Counted from the first letter of the stretch, positions 7,487 through 15,199 are shown. The stretch is DNA of 64,000 nt from Sphingobacterium bovisgrunnientis (GCF_009829085.1 NZ_WUQY01000003.1:1-64000); one strand, 5' to 3'. The notes: generated from the sequence alone by a model not told the origin. Translations and numbers: made by a program.

Positions 7487-7612
7487 TAATCGTTTTTAAT
7501 TTAGCCTGGTGAAGCAGTAGCATTGCTTACAGATACTTATTCTAATTTTCAAATTTTGAAGCCCTTGGTCCTTAAGATGATGCTACCATCGAGAGGATTA
7601 AAGGGTTTTTAA
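7487..7612 (+). ncRNA. Candidate structured leader or small RNA ending in a terminator
   Basis: This gene-free stretch has a promoter just before it and ends in a terminator-like structure. CCCTT near 7563 pairs with AAGGG near 7602, with an inner TCCT/AGGA pairing, followed by a T5 run. Inside are a hairpin AAGCA/TGCTT (about 7512-7528) and GATG/CATC (about 7578-7592). It could be a free small RNA or a conditional leader of the gene at 7628. No known RNA family is recognised. Confidence 0.45.
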
Positions 7613-7627
7613 TTAAAATTTAACGCA

Positions 7628-7834
7628 ATGGATATTTCACTTAAAACATTCGACGATGTAAAAATTGCGCCACAGTATGGCAATTATGCTTGTAATTTAG
7701 AGCTTAAAGGGATTTCAATAGAAGAACTAGTAAAAGGTATGACAGATGATGAAAAGAAAGAATTATTATCTCATATCTCAATGGATCTTATTCAAGAACA
7801 TATTGAAGACTACATTTCCAGCGTCGAAGCTTAA
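7628..7834 (+). CDS. Hypothetical protein, 68 residues
   Basis: A small acidic protein (MDISLKTFDDVKIAPQYGNY start) without a known domain. It lies directly after the candidate terminator at 7612, so its expression may depend on read-through. Its helical second half contains EELVKGMTDDEKKELLSHIS. Confidence 0.55.
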   Translation: MDISLKTFDDVKIAPQYGNYACNLELKGISIEELVKGMTDDEKKELLSHISMDLIQEHIEDYISSVEA

Positions 7835-7850
7835 TTATTAACACAAATTA

Positions 7851-7862
7851 AAAGTAACACAC
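7851..7862 (+). promoter_or_regulatory. Recurrent leader AAAGTAACACAC, copy 3
   Basis: Exact 12-base copy ending directly at the ATG at 7863, without a promoter nearby. This copy argues that the motif works at translation and not only as the 5' end of a promoter-proximal transcript. Confidence 0.55.
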
Positions 7863-8060
7863 ATGAAAAATTCGAAATTAATTGTACAAATAGCCGGTAA
7901 GCTAGTTGTAGAAGGTTTAACATCTGAGGTAGTAACCAAAGAAAAGGCTGTCAAAAAAACTATGAATTGCGTTTGCTCAATTCTAATTCATCAAGAAATA
8001 GACCGAAATTTTGATGAGATAGTGACAGTAATGGCTGGTATGACGGTAACTTTAAATTAG
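7863..8060 (+). CDS. Hypothetical protein, 65 residues
   Basis: A small protein starting directly after the AAAGTAACACAC leader. No domain is recognised. It is followed 6 bp later by the GHKL-like gene, suggesting co-expression. Confidence 0.55.
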   Translation: MKNSKLIVQIAGKLVVEGLTSEVVTKEKAVKKTMNCVCSILIHQEIDRNFDEIVTVMAGMTVTLN

Positions 8061-8066
8061 TTAGAT

Positions 8067-9098
8067 ATGCAAAATAAAATCTATTACGGATTTGGCACCG
8101 ATTATTTAAAAGATTGGGGTGTTGAGCACGCATTACGTGAAATTTATCAAAACTTTTTTGATTATGGCAAATTTAAAGAAACGGTAAAGCCTCATAAAAA
8201 ACACCATAACCTTTTAACGGTCACTTTGTCGAATGATTGGCAACCTGAAAATTTAGACTTTCTAAGAATAGGTAATTCTCGTAAAAAAGAAGGTTCAATT
8301 GGTAAACATGGTGAAGGTGTTAAAATGGCATTTATGATCTTGTTAAGAAACGGATTTGTTAGCAGGATTGTCACTAATAAAAGCGTTGTTATTCCTGGTA
8401 CTTATTCAGACGCTGAAATTGGTGAATGTTTCTGCTTTAATTATTTTCCCATAAAGGGCAATGTAGGTAAATTCACTATCCAATTTGAAGTAGAGGCAAA
8501 AATATTCAAATCTTTTCGGTCCAATATTATTACTAAAAAGGATATAATTTACACAGATCCTTATTACGGTGATATTGTTGATAAACCTAAAGGGAATGTC
8601 TATTCAGGCGGTTTGTTTGTGGCTCAATTAAACAATTTAAGCAGAGCGTATAATATTCGTCCTGAACACTTACAACTTGATCGGGATAGATCAGTGCCAA
8701 GATCGTTTGATGTAAACTGGTCTGCATCAAGAATACTTGACAGTTTTGAAAAATGGAATTTTGTTGATGAAACTTATGACGATACACAGTTTATTTCTAA
8801 AGTTCCAGATTATATCAAAACTGAGGTTAAACCAATTATAGTTGGTAGCTCAGTTGAGTTTGTCCGTAAAGACGAAAAAGGTGAAGATGTTATTATCACA
8901 AATTCCAATATAAAGGAAGTCTTAAAAAAGGACAATTTCTTTCAAGCAGCAATTAAAAAATTAAAGCTTTTTGTTGCTAAGCAATTAGGCCTTTACGATA
9001 TGCTTATTGAATTCAGAGAAAAGCATATTCATTCACATGAAGCTAGGATTGATTTTGATCTGATCTTAGAAAGAGTGGAAGCGGAAAAAGTGAAGTAA
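8067..9098 (+). CDS. GHKL/HATPase-like phage protein
   Basis: The 343-residue protein has an N-terminal region like the GHKL ATP-binding fold of Hsp90, MutL and histidine kinases. The N-box is E25-x-x-Q28-N29-x-x-D32 in REIYQNFFDYG. A G1-like stretch LRIGNSR lies near residue 66, and G79-x-x-G82-x-G84 in GKHGEGVKMA is a good ATP-lid box. The second half is not recognised. No phosphoacceptor domain is present, so it is not a kinase. It may be an ATP-driven DNA or protein clamp. The canonical DxGxG of G1 is not evident, so activity is uncertain. Confidence 0.6.
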   Translation: MQNKIYYGFGTDYLKDWGVEHALREIYQNFFDYGKFKETVKPHKKHHNLLTVTLSNDWQPENLDFLRIGNSRKKEGSIGKHGEGVKMAFMILLRNGFVSRIVTNKSVVIPGTYSDAEIGECFCFNYFPIKGNVGKFTIQFEVEAKIFKSFRSNIITKKDIIYTDPYYGDIVDKPKGNVYSGGLFVAQLNNLSRAYNIRPEHLQLDRDRSVPRSFDVNWSASRILDSFEKWNFVDETYDDTQFISKVPDYIKTEVKPIIVGSSVEFVRKDEKGEDVIITNSNIKEVLKKDNFFQAAIKKLKLFVAKQLGLYDMLIEFREKHIHSHEARIDFDLILERVEAEKVK

Positions 9099-9114
9099 CC
9101 ATAATTTATAATCC

Positions 9115-9531
9115 ATGCATATTAAATTTAAAATTAATCAAATCCTCAATAGGATTTCATACGTCCTTTCTAAAGAAATTAAAGGACAATTCAATTCAGA
9201 ATATGTCAAAGGCTTTGAACACGCTGTAAAACTCTTTGGAATAGCTGTATTTAACGAATTTGGTAAGTACGTACAAATAGAAAGCAATAAAATCCATGAG
9301 AATAGAGAGCTTAAAAAGGAAGTTGAACGGCTTAATACATCTTTAGGCAATTCGCATCGTTACATTGATCATCTCGAAAATATGCTAATCCAAGCGAATC
9401 AAGTAAAATTAAGCAATACCAAGAAAAAGAAAATTTTCAAAGCTATTGAGGAAATGACTGGTCAACCTTACTTATATGTAAGAGAGCAATTCTTAGAACT
9501 TGTTGAAGGAAAGGGGGCAAAAAGTGCGTAA
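9115..9531 (+). CDS. Hypothetical coiled-coil protein, 138 residues
   Basis: Residues about 55-105 are predicted coiled coil (KIHENRELKKEVERLNTSLG), followed by a basic C-terminal part. No domain is recognised. It overlaps the next gene by 8 bp when that gene's GTG start is used. Confidence 0.55.
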   Translation: MHIKFKINQILNRISYVLSKEIKGQFNSEYVKGFEHAVKLFGIAVFNEFGKYVQIESNKIHENRELKKEVERLNTSLGNSHRYIDHLENMLIQANQVKLSNTKKKKIFKAIEEMTGQPYLYVREQFLELVEGKGAKSA

Positions 9532-9709
9532 AACATTATCAAAGATCATATTAAAATTTATTGTCAGCGGTGGAATACTTGTTTTCTTTTCTTCTAATAG
9601 TTTTAAAATATTCCAAGATGGATATTATGCTTTTAGTTTAGCTATATTTTTTCTGGGATTATTTACTGCTATGATGTCGTACTTTTTAATTGAAGGAAGG
9701 GGGGAGTAA
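9524..9709 (+). CDS. Small two-span membrane protein, 61 residues
   Basis: I chose the GTG at 9524 because a strong purine-rich ribosome-binding site GGAAAGGGGG lies just upstream, which is unusual for this genome; a TTG at 9500 is the longer alternative. Two hydrophobic segments (about residues 9-25 and 35-53) suggest an inner-membrane protein. The stop overlaps the next ATG by 1 bp. Confidence 0.55.
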   Translation: MRKTLSKIILKFIVSGGILVFFSSNSFKIFQDGYYAFSLAIFFLGLFTAMMSYFLIEGRGE

Positions 9710-10548
9710 TGTCCAATACATTAGGGTGGATAAAGTTGCATAGAAGTCTTTTAGATTGGGAATGGTACAAAGACTTAAACACCAGATCGCTTTTCCTGCA
9801 TTTGCTTATTAGGGCTAATCATAAAGACAATAAATTCCAAGGAAATGTTATAAAAAGAGGACAATTATTAACAGGAATTAACGCATTATCGGTTGAAACT
9901 TCTTTGTCAGTTCAACAGCTAAGAACTTCGTTGAAAAAACTAAAATCAACAAACGAAATAACAATCGAAAGTAGCACCAAAAACAGTGTTATTACTATTG
10001 TAAACTATGATTTTTATCAAACAGTAGATGACGATCAACTAGCAGAGCAACAAACGAATAACAATCAATCAACAAGCGAGCAACAAACGAATAACAAACG
10101 AGCAACTACAAACAAGAATATAAAGAATAATAAGAATATAAAGAATGAAAGAAATAAAGAATCTATAAAGTTAAATAGTGCCGAAAATGAATTTTCGTCC
10201 ACACCTCAAAATGATAAAAAAGATATTGAAAGCAGAAAAGTTGAGTTTATTGAAAAAATTACTCCATACGTCGGTAAATACGAAAAAGAAATGCTTAATG
10301 AATTTTATTCATACTGGACTGAAAAAAATGATAACAGCAAAAAAATGAGGTTCGAAATGCAAAAGGTTTTTGATATCGGACGCAGGTTAGCCACATGGTC
10401 AAAAAATACTAAACAAAATTTCAATGGAAAAACAACAATTACAACTAGTCAAAGCAGACAACAGAGAGCTGATGACGTTGCCAAAGTTAGAGATCTGGCA
10501 AAACAAATTATCCTCTCTAGTTCTGAACAATCAAATGGATGTTCTTAG
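9709..10548 (+). CDS. Phage replication initiation protein (O/DnaD-like N-terminal domain)
   Basis: In this 279-residue protein, residues 1-105 (GWIKLHRSLLDWEWYKDLNT start) look like the winged-helix N-terminal domain found in phage replication O and DnaD-like proteins. A Gln/Asn-rich linker at about 106-150 and a helical C-terminal domain follow. Such proteins bind the phage origin and load helicase; the linker region often overlaps the origin itself. A clear GGAAGGGGGG ribosome-binding site precedes the ATG. It is translationally coupled to its neighbours. Confidence 0.7.
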   Translation: MSNTLGWIKLHRSLLDWEWYKDLNTRSLFLHLLIRANHKDNKFQGNVIKRGQLLTGINALSVETSLSVQQLRTSLKKLKSTNEITIESSTKNSVITIVNYDFYQTVDDDQLAEQQTNNNQSTSEQQTNNKRATTNKNIKNNKNIKNERNKESIKLNSAENEFSSTPQNDKKDIESRKVEFIEKITPYVGKYEKEMLNEFYSYWTEKNDNSKKMRFEMQKVFDIGRRLATWSKNTKQNFNGKTTITTSQSRQQRADDVAKVRDLAKQIILSSSEQSNGCS

Positions 10549-11161
10549 AGCTGATATCCCATCATTAGTAAGAATGAAAAAGCATTATGGAGACACACCT
10601 GTTAAGGCGGTTTTAGTGGACCTTATTGCTGATTTTACGGAAAGTTTGAATTTAGGAAAAAACATGTCGGTACCACAAATAGCATCTCTTATTCAGCAAA
10701 TTCAACAAACATTTTACTATTTGAATTTTGCTGATCTAAAACTCTTCTTTCAAAAAATGAAATTAGGTGCTTACGGCAAATTTTACGATAGGATGGATGA
10801 GAGTGTTATTTTAACAGCATTGACCGAATATGATATCGAAAGAGCTGAATATGTGAGAATGAAAGACGGAGAGCAGAAGAAAAATGATTTTCAAACTTAT
10901 CATCCTGATATGCTTGCTGTAATTAGTAAAGCTCATAAAGAAATTTCCGATAAGATGCATGCTGAAAAAGTAAACATTCGGAAACCAGCTACTCCTACAG
11001 AAGCAGAATTATTTCATAAGAGAGCATTAAAGCAATTCGATAATCTCTTTTCCAAATACGGAATACAAATTGGTCTGAGGGCTTTAAAAATTGGCCAAAC
11101 GGTATTTACCATTGACACCTTCATTGAGAGAAAAGTAAACAATATCATTAATTCGAAATAA
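10535..11161 (+). CDS. Replication-associated protein, 208 residues
   Basis: I chose the ATG at 10535 (MDVLRADIPSLVRMKKHYGD), giving a 14-bp overlap with the replication initiator; a longer in-frame start at 10424 would overlap by 125 bp. The region around KLGAYGKFYDRMDESVILTA is typical of uncharacterised proteins that follow the initiator in Bacteroidota phages. It may be a helicase loader, by position only. Confidence 0.6.
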   Translation: MDVLRADIPSLVRMKKHYGDTPVKAVLVDLIADFTESLNLGKNMSVPQIASLIQQIQQTFYYLNFADLKLFFQKMKLGAYGKFYDRMDESVILTALTEYDIERAEYVRMKDGEQKKNDFQTYHPDMLAVISKAHKEISDKMHAEKVNIRKPATPTEAELFHKRALKQFDNLFSKYGIQIGLRALKIGQTVFTIDTFIERKVNNIINSK

Positions 11162-11171
11162 TACACACACC

Positions 11172-11372
11172 ATGACAAACTTAAAAGATAAAATTGTTAG
11201 AAGATTACCAAGTATCATTGCTACTGAAACCGGGTTTTTAAAATTAAACGAGGAGCAAAAGGAAGCATTAGCACGTCGTTTAGAAATGTTTTTCCAAATT
11301 GAATTAGCTTCAGCTCATGAAGAGGGTAAAATAAATGAGCGTAAGCAATTGCCAACCATATCATTGAATTAG
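11172..11372 (+). CDS. Hypothetical protein, 66 residues
   Basis: A helical, charged small protein without recognised domains. A CACACACC stretch before its ATG is a weak relative of the AAAGTAACACAC leader. It lies in the replication operon. Confidence 0.5.
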   Translation: MTNLKDKIVRRLPSIIATETGFLKLNEEQKEALARRLEMFFQIELASAHEEGKINERKQLPTISLN

Positions 11373-11374
11373 GT

Positions 11375-11809
11375 ATGATTAAAGCAAAAAAGGGCAGTTG
11401 CTCTGAGTGCTCCAAAGAATCTTACATTACTGCTGGAAAATGTGGTTATTGCTATTGGAAACACCGGAGTAAACTGAAAAAGTTAGAAAAGGAAAAAAGA
11501 GGTATTATAACCCCTACAAATAAAATTTATAATATCCCAAAATTTAGCAAAAAAAGAAAGATTGAAAATGCTTTGTATGTTAAAAAAAGACGTATCTTTA
11601 TGGAGCATAACAAAACATGTCAAGCTCAATTATCTGGTTGTACTCATTTAGCTACTGATTTACATCATCCTCGGGGCCGTTTGGGTAAAAATTTAACTGA
11701 TGAAACTAACTTTTTAGCATTATGCAGGCCGTGTCATAATTATATTGAGACACACCCAGAATTTGCAAAGGAGAAAGGTTTTTCTTTAAGTAGACTAGAA
11801 TTTTTTTGA
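11375..11809 (+). CDS. HNH nuclease-like protein with N-terminal zinc ribbon
   Basis: The 144-residue protein has CSEC and CGYC pairs at residues 9-26 forming a zinc ribbon. The C-terminal half carries an HNH-like core: CQAQLSGC, the DLHHPRGR pair of histidines, an Asn in TNFLALCRPCHNY, and the CxxC that holds the structural zinc. Similar phage proteins (NinG/Rap-like or HNH) cut branched or target DNA. It follows the previous gene by 2 bp. Confidence 0.75.
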   Translation: MIKAKKGSCSECSKESYITAGKCGYCYWKHRSKLKKLEKEKRGIITPTNKIYNIPKFSKKRKIENALYVKKRRIFMEHNKTCQAQLSGCTHLATDLHHPRGRLGKNLTDETNFLALCRPCHNYIETHPEFAKEKGFSLSRLEFF

Positions 11810-11817
11810 ACTTAAAT

Positions 11818-11841
11818 ATATCTAAAAATAATATTTGATAT
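11818..11841. promoter_or_regulatory. 24-bp palindrome ATATC-N14-GATAT, site B
   Basis: Ends 1 base before the ATG at 11843. The inner 14 bases resemble site A and the reversed sites C and D (pattern close to TAAAAATAATATTT). Its position over the translation start suggests repression at the operator or a leader element. Confidence 0.55.
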
Positions 11842-11842
11842 A

Positions 11843-12184
11843 ATGGCTGAAAGTGATATTCAAAAATCTTGTGTTGACTGGTTCACGTTAAAATATCAAA
11901 ATAGGGGATTAGGGCTGATAGTGTCAATTCCAAATGAAGGACGCAGGAATGCAAGAACAGGGGGGAGGTTAAAAAAAATGGGACTGAAAGCTGGATTTCC
12001 TGATCTACAAATCATCAAAGAGAAGGATATACTGTTTGTGGAAATGAAAACACTCCATCGGAATAGCCAAACAAGCGACAAACAAGATGCTGTCCATGTT
12101 GTTTTGCGTCAATTAAAACATAAGATCGTAATCTGCAGAAGCATAGAGGAATTCATTGCAGTGGTTGATAAGTTTATGAAATAA
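11843..12184 (+). CDS. VRR-NUC domain nuclease
   Basis: The 113-residue protein is the stand-alone VRR-NUC form. GFPDLQI gives the metal-binding D54, FVEMKT gives E67-x-K69, and a Gln-bearing helix follows. Relatives in phages are structure-specific nucleases, for example of four-way junctions. Its start is preceded directly by palindrome site B, so it may be controlled separately from the operon upstream. Confidence 0.82.
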   Translation: MAESDIQKSCVDWFTLKYQNRGLGLIVSIPNEGRRNARTGGRLKKMGLKAGFPDLQIIKEKDILFVEMKTLHRNSQTSDKQDAVHVVLRQLKHKIVICRSIEEFIAVVDKFMK

Positions 12185-12211
12185 AATCTATAACTCTTAA
12201 AATTTTCTTAT

Positions 12212-12643
12212 ATGGTGGCTGAAAAAATGAAACTTAAAATCCTGGAGGCTATATCATGGGATTTAGCAAAACATGTTGATACCGTTTTCAACGATCTTCT
12301 TCAAAAGGACGGTAATACAGATTTTTCAATTAATGACATCATTGAGGACTATTTGAAAGAAAGAGATAAACCAATCGATTTGCTAGAATCTAATGTTAAA
12401 ATACCTGGAATTGTTGAAATCAAAAGAGATATAGCATTTATCTATTATTGTTTATGTTGTCCTTTCTATTACTCATTAGGCGTTGATCAACGATTAACTA
12501 AAGAACAAACTAAAATTCTTTTGAATGCTTTAAAAATACATCCAAAAAAATACATTACCAGTGCAAAGCATTATTACCGCATTTATTCGGATTATAGAGA
12601 TATGATAAATTCTTTTGTTTTAAAGTATATCAAAAAAGAATAA
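12212..12643 (+). CDS. Hypothetical protein, 143 residues
   Basis: A mostly helical protein without a recognised domain; an ATG at 12227 (MKLKILEAIS) is an alternative start. The middle contains FIYYCLCCPFYYSLG, which is hydrophobic but short of a clear membrane span. It ends the operon that includes the VRR-NUC gene; a new promoter follows at 12684. Confidence 0.55.
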   Translation: MVAEKMKLKILEAISWDLAKHVDTVFNDLLQKDGNTDFSINDIIEDYLKERDKPIDLLESNVKIPGIVEIKRDIAFIYYCLCCPFYYSLGVDQRLTKEQTKILLNALKIHPKKYITSAKHYYRIYSDYRDMINSFVLKYIKKE

Positions 12644-12683
12644 AAAATATATAAAACTATTTGTTTATATAAATAAAGTTGTT

Positions 12684-12711
12684 TATATTTGTTGTATTGA
12701 AAGTAACACAC
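12684..12711 (+). promoter_or_regulatory. Promoter (TATATTTG) and leader AAAGTAACACAC, copy 4
   Basis: TATATTTG at 12684-12691 is a -7 element, with TTG at 12661 as a possible -33 element. The 12-base leader at 12700-12711 begins about 9 bases after the -7 element, so it would be the very 5' end of the mRNA. The same promoter-leader arrangement stands before the minus-strand gene at 56009. Confidence 0.6.
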
Positions 12712-12726
12712 AAAAACACAACATTA

Positions 12727-13203
12727 ATGAAATTTTTCAACAACTGTAAAACCCTAGACGAGGTAAAGAGTCTATTCAAAAAATTAGCATTTGAAAACCA
12801 TCCTGACAAAGGTGGATCTACTGAAATCATGCAAATGATTAATGCTGAATATAAGCTAGCAATAGCAAAGTTAGCAAGCAATAAGGGCTTCACAAGTCAA
12901 GAAACTGAGGATATATTTGAAATGTCTGAAAAGTATCAAAACGCTATTAATGGCATTGCTGGCTTAGATGGTTTAATAATAGAACTGGTTGGGGCATGGA
13001 TTTGGGTAACCGGTGATACATTTAAAAATAAGACGCAATTAAAAGAGGCTGGTTTTATGTTTGCTTCAAAAAAATGTGCCTGGTATTTCAGACCAGAAGA
13101 AAAGAAGTCATCTGGTCGTAGTAGACACGATTTAGACACTATAAAATCAAAATACGGAAGTCGTGTTATCACTACTTCAAACAGAGCTGCTTTAAGCGCT
13201 TAA
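12727..13203 (+). CDS. J-domain phage protein
   Basis: I chose the ATG at 12727, after the promoter and leader; the product has 158 residues. Residues 8-50 form a DnaJ-like J-domain with the diagnostic H25-P26-D27 in FENHPDKGGS. The C-terminal half has WIWVTGDTF and a KEAGFMFASKKCAWYFRP segment, a small module common in Bacteroidota phage and plasmid proteins. J-domains stimulate Hsp70 (DnaK) ATPase, so it probably recruits host chaperone to phage replication or assembly. Confidence 0.8.
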   Translation: MKFFNNCKTLDEVKSLFKKLAFENHPDKGGSTEIMQMINAEYKLAIAKLASNKGFTSQETEDIFEMSEKYQNAINGIAGLDGLIIELVGAWIWVTGDTFKNKTQLKEAGFMFASKKCAWYFRPEEKKSSGRSRHDLDTIKSKYGSRVITTSNRAALSA

Positions 13204-13248
13204 ACATCAAAAAAGCATATAATACTTGACATATTAAATCATCCATTC

Positions 13249-13271
13249 AGCAACAAAGCTATTTTGTTGCT
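13249..13271. terminator. Strong hairpin between operons
   Basis: AGCAACAAA and TTTGTTGCT form a perfect 9-bp stem with a 5-base loop. A weak T-rich stretch follows. It lies between the J-domain gene and the small HTH gene, and could be a terminator or the operator of the HTH gene. Confidence 0.45.
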
Positions 13272-13294
13272 AGTGGATTTAATTCAAATTTATT

Positions 13295-13522
13295 ATGGAA
13301 ATCGATATAAGAAATACATTCGCAAAAAACATTATTTCCTATAGAAAGACAAAATCTTTGACACAGGAACAATTGTCTAATAGCCTAGATGTAAATAGAT
13401 GTGTCATTGGATCGTGGGAAGAAAGACGATCATTTCCTAAAGTTGAAACACTGATAAAAATAAGTCATCTTCTTCAAGTGTCAATTAATGACATTATAGA
13501 AAAGAATGTTGTTTGGAACTAA
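13295..13522 (+). CDS. XRE-family HTH regulator, 75 residues
   Basis: Nearly the whole protein is one XRE/Cro HTH domain (TQEQLSNSLDVNRCVIGSWE is the recognition part). It may control the second early operon. It has no effector domain. Its stop overlaps the upstream reading of the next frame, but the next gene most likely starts at 13545. Confidence 0.75.
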   Translation: MEIDIRNTFAKNIISYRKTKSLTQEQLSNSLDVNRCVIGSWEERRSFPKVETLIKISHLLQVSINDIIEKNVVWN

Positions 13523-13544
13523 TAAAACCCCAAAATCTCACATT

Positions 13545-13898
13545 ATGAAAAAGAACGGAATCGCTCGCGCAATTGAATACGGCAAACATTTAACAAAAGA
13601 GCTTAGTCCAAAAATCCACTATTTAGCAGGATACAATCAGGCTGTAGAAGACTATAACAGTATTGAAGCTGATGCAATTCAGGATGTTTTATCAACCGAG
13701 ATAATGGTATTGAGAGAGAAGAATGCAGAGCTGGTGGATGCTTTGAAAGAAGCTAAGTCAATGATAGGTAAACTGAGGCGTTCAATGTCTGTACATCCTG
13801 ACTGCACTATAGGTAGTGAATTTGACGACTACACAACCGATGCTCAAAACTTGGAGGACGAAATCGAATTATTAATCAATTCAAATATTACGGAATGA
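13545..13898 (+). CDS. Hypothetical coiled-coil protein, 117 residues
   Basis: I chose the ATG at 13545 (MKKNGIARAIEYGKHLTKEL). Residues about 45-85 are coiled coil, and the C-terminal part is acidic. No function is recognised; it is probably a small phage regulatory or DNA-metabolism factor. Confidence 0.55.
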   Translation: MKKNGIARAIEYGKHLTKELSPKIHYLAGYNQAVEDYNSIEADAIQDVLSTEIMVLREKNAELVDALKEAKSMIGKLRRSMSVHPDCTIGSEFDDYTTDAQNLEDEIELLINSNITE

Positions 13899-13981
13899 AA
13901 GAGCAAACAGTATTTATAAAAAGATACCCAAGTAAGGGAGAATTGCCAGTACTTAAAATCTATTTAATAAACCTATCGTAA
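13895..13981 (+). CDS. Tiny protein, 28 residues
   Basis: The ATG overlaps the previous stop as ATGA. The product starts MKEQTVFIKRYPSKGELPVL and looks like the N-terminal remnant of a family of short phage proteins with a VFIKR/K-P start. It overlaps the 3' end of a minus-strand membrane protein gene. Possibly a decayed gene. Confidence 0.3.
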   Translation: MKEQTVFIKRYPSKGELPVLKIYLINLS

Positions 13982-14136
13982 AGAGCAAGGATGATAATGG
14001 ATAAACCTAGTATTAATAGTTTATAAAAAAATCTCTTTACACGATACGTGTCTCTTTTTACTAGAATACGAACTAGAAAAGCTACAAGAATACAGGAGCA
14101 ACCTAATAATAGTCCGACAAGTTGATTTTCGTCCAT
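13960..14136 (-). CDS. Small membrane protein on the opposite strand, 58 residues
   Basis: The product starts MDENQLVGLLLGCSCILVAF and has two hydrophobic segments (about 6-25 and 40-53) separated by a basic loop (VKRDTYRVKRFFYK). It runs against the early operon and overlaps the tiny plus-strand gene at 13895-13981. The good membrane topology supports it as real, but no clear promoter is seen. Confidence 0.4.
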   Translation of the reverse strand: MDENQLVGLLLGCSCILVAFLVRILVKRDTYRVKRFFYKLLILGLSIIILALYDRFIK

Positions 14137-14184
14137 CAATCTAAATTAAATAAAAAATATAAAACTGAAAGGAGAAACTAAGTA

Positions 14185-14772
14185 ATGTATAAGACTTTAA
14201 TAAACGACAAAAGATTAACCCCTACAATGCAAAGAGTCAGATCAGGACCTACTCAATTATTCAGAGAGCAAAAACCGAATGATAGGTCTTTTATCTCTAA
14301 TGACAATGCTGATGTTGTACTTACTCACGATACAGATCAAGCTATGTATGCAGAGCTTATCGACGGTGAATGGTATTGGGTAAGTGGTTGTAACGAATGT
14401 ATAGGTAAGCCTAGGGGCTATAGCTACATTGAATGTGATAAGCATAATGTATGTTCTTGTTGTGGAATTTCACGAAAGGAAATTGAAGGTTCAGTTTGGG
14501 GCGGTGGCCATGGATGGACTTGCCCTTCTTGCCATGATTTTAAAAAGCTTGAAGCTAGACAAAGTGCGTTCAAAAAGCTCAATGGAAAAGACCATGACAC
14601 ATTTTACACAGACAATCCGACTTGTCCTCATTGCGGTACTGAATACGACTCAGACTTTGTTAGTGATAATTCAATAAATGATTGCGATGTGTGTGAAGGT
14701 TCTTTTGAAGTAGAAATACATTTGTCGCCTAGTTATACAACTACGGTTGTTGGTAAAAGATTAACAAACTGA
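14185..14772 (+). CDS. Multi-zinc-finger phage protein
   Basis: The 195-residue protein has four Cys pairs in order: SGCNEC, CSCCG, CPSC and CPHCG, then a final CDVC near residue 166. At least two zinc sites can be formed. The C-terminal VVGKRLTN end is typical of phage proteins that probably bind nucleic acid. It is preceded by the strong ribosome-binding site GAAAGGAG, repeated exactly before 14789. Confidence 0.65.
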   Translation: MYKTLINDKRLTPTMQRVRSGPTQLFREQKPNDRSFISNDNADVVLTHDTDQAMYAELIDGEWYWVSGCNECIGKPRGYSYIECDKHNVCSCCGISRKEIEGSVWGGGHGWTCPSCHDFKKLEARQSAFKKLNGKDHDTFYTDNPTCPHCGTEYDSDFVSDNSINDCDVCEGSFEVEIHLSPSYTTTVVGKRLTN

Positions 14773-14788
14773 AAGGAGAAACTAACTA

Positions 14789-14851
14789 ATGAATCCCTAC
14801 CACCAGACTAACCACGGATATTCTACCAAAACATTAAGGAGTATTAAGTAA
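14789..14851 (+). CDS. Tiny peptide, 20 residues, with strong ribosome-binding site
   Basis: The ATG at 14789 is preceded by the same CTGAAAGGAGAAACTAA sequence as the zinc-finger gene at 14185. The product starts MNPYHQTNHGYSTKTLRS and stops after 20 residues. It may be a truncated copy of a gene whose initiation region was duplicated. It overlaps a minus-strand membrane protein gene. Confidence 0.25.
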   Translation: MNPYHQTNHGYSTKTLRSIK

Positions 14852-14919
14852 ATAGCTGACAATCCTAGTATAAAAACAATAATTGCCAAAACATTAGTGA
14901 TAGTAATATTTGCTCTCAT
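14797..14919 (-). CDS. Small single-pass membrane protein on the opposite strand, 40 residues
   Basis: The product starts MRANITITNVLAIIVFILGL and has one long hydrophobic segment (about 8-32), ending VEYPWLVWW. A minus-strand TATTTTTG at 14941-14948 fits the -7 consensus and stands 22 bases before the ATG. It is antisense to the tiny plus-strand peptide. Function unknown. Confidence 0.4.
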   Translation of the reverse strand: MRANITITNVLAIIVFILGLSAIYLILLNVLVEYPWLVWW

Positions 14920-15031
14920 AAGTTGAAGTTTTAATTGGTGCAAAAATAGATTTTCGCTGTTAGTTAGAGATTAACAAACAATAAATTAAAAAGTTTCTGT
15001 AGTTAAAAATTTACTCAACCATTTTCGAATT

Positions 15032-15199
15032 ATGACACCAACCGAGCAGGCAAACCAAATAATAGCATTCCTCAGTGAGTTTGATTTAACAACTGAGGAA
15101 AAGCTAGAAGTAATCGCTCTTGCAAAAAGGAAATTAGAAGCGATGAAGCAAGAAGAAGAATTAAACAAACCTTGTAAACAGATAAAAATGTTTGAATGA
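15032..15199 (+). CDS. Hypothetical helical protein, 55 residues
   Basis: A short amphipathic protein starting MTPTEQANQIIAFLSEFDLT. Its stop overlaps the ATG of the PAPS-reductase-like gene as ATGA, so the two are coupled. No domain is recognised. Confidence 0.5.
   Translation: MTPTEQANQIIAFLSEFDLTTEEKLEVIALAKRKLEAMKQEEELNKPCKQIKMFE

Noticed and set aside
10060..10150. Short AACAAACG-type repeats as a CRISPR or iteron array
   Set aside because: They are codon-level repeats in a Gln/Asn/Lys-rich linker of the replication protein. An origin within the gene remains possible but is not shown by regular iterons.
12657..13172. Minus-strand open frames across the J-domain gene
   Set aside because: They are shadows of the J-domain gene, which has the HPD motif and a good promoter.
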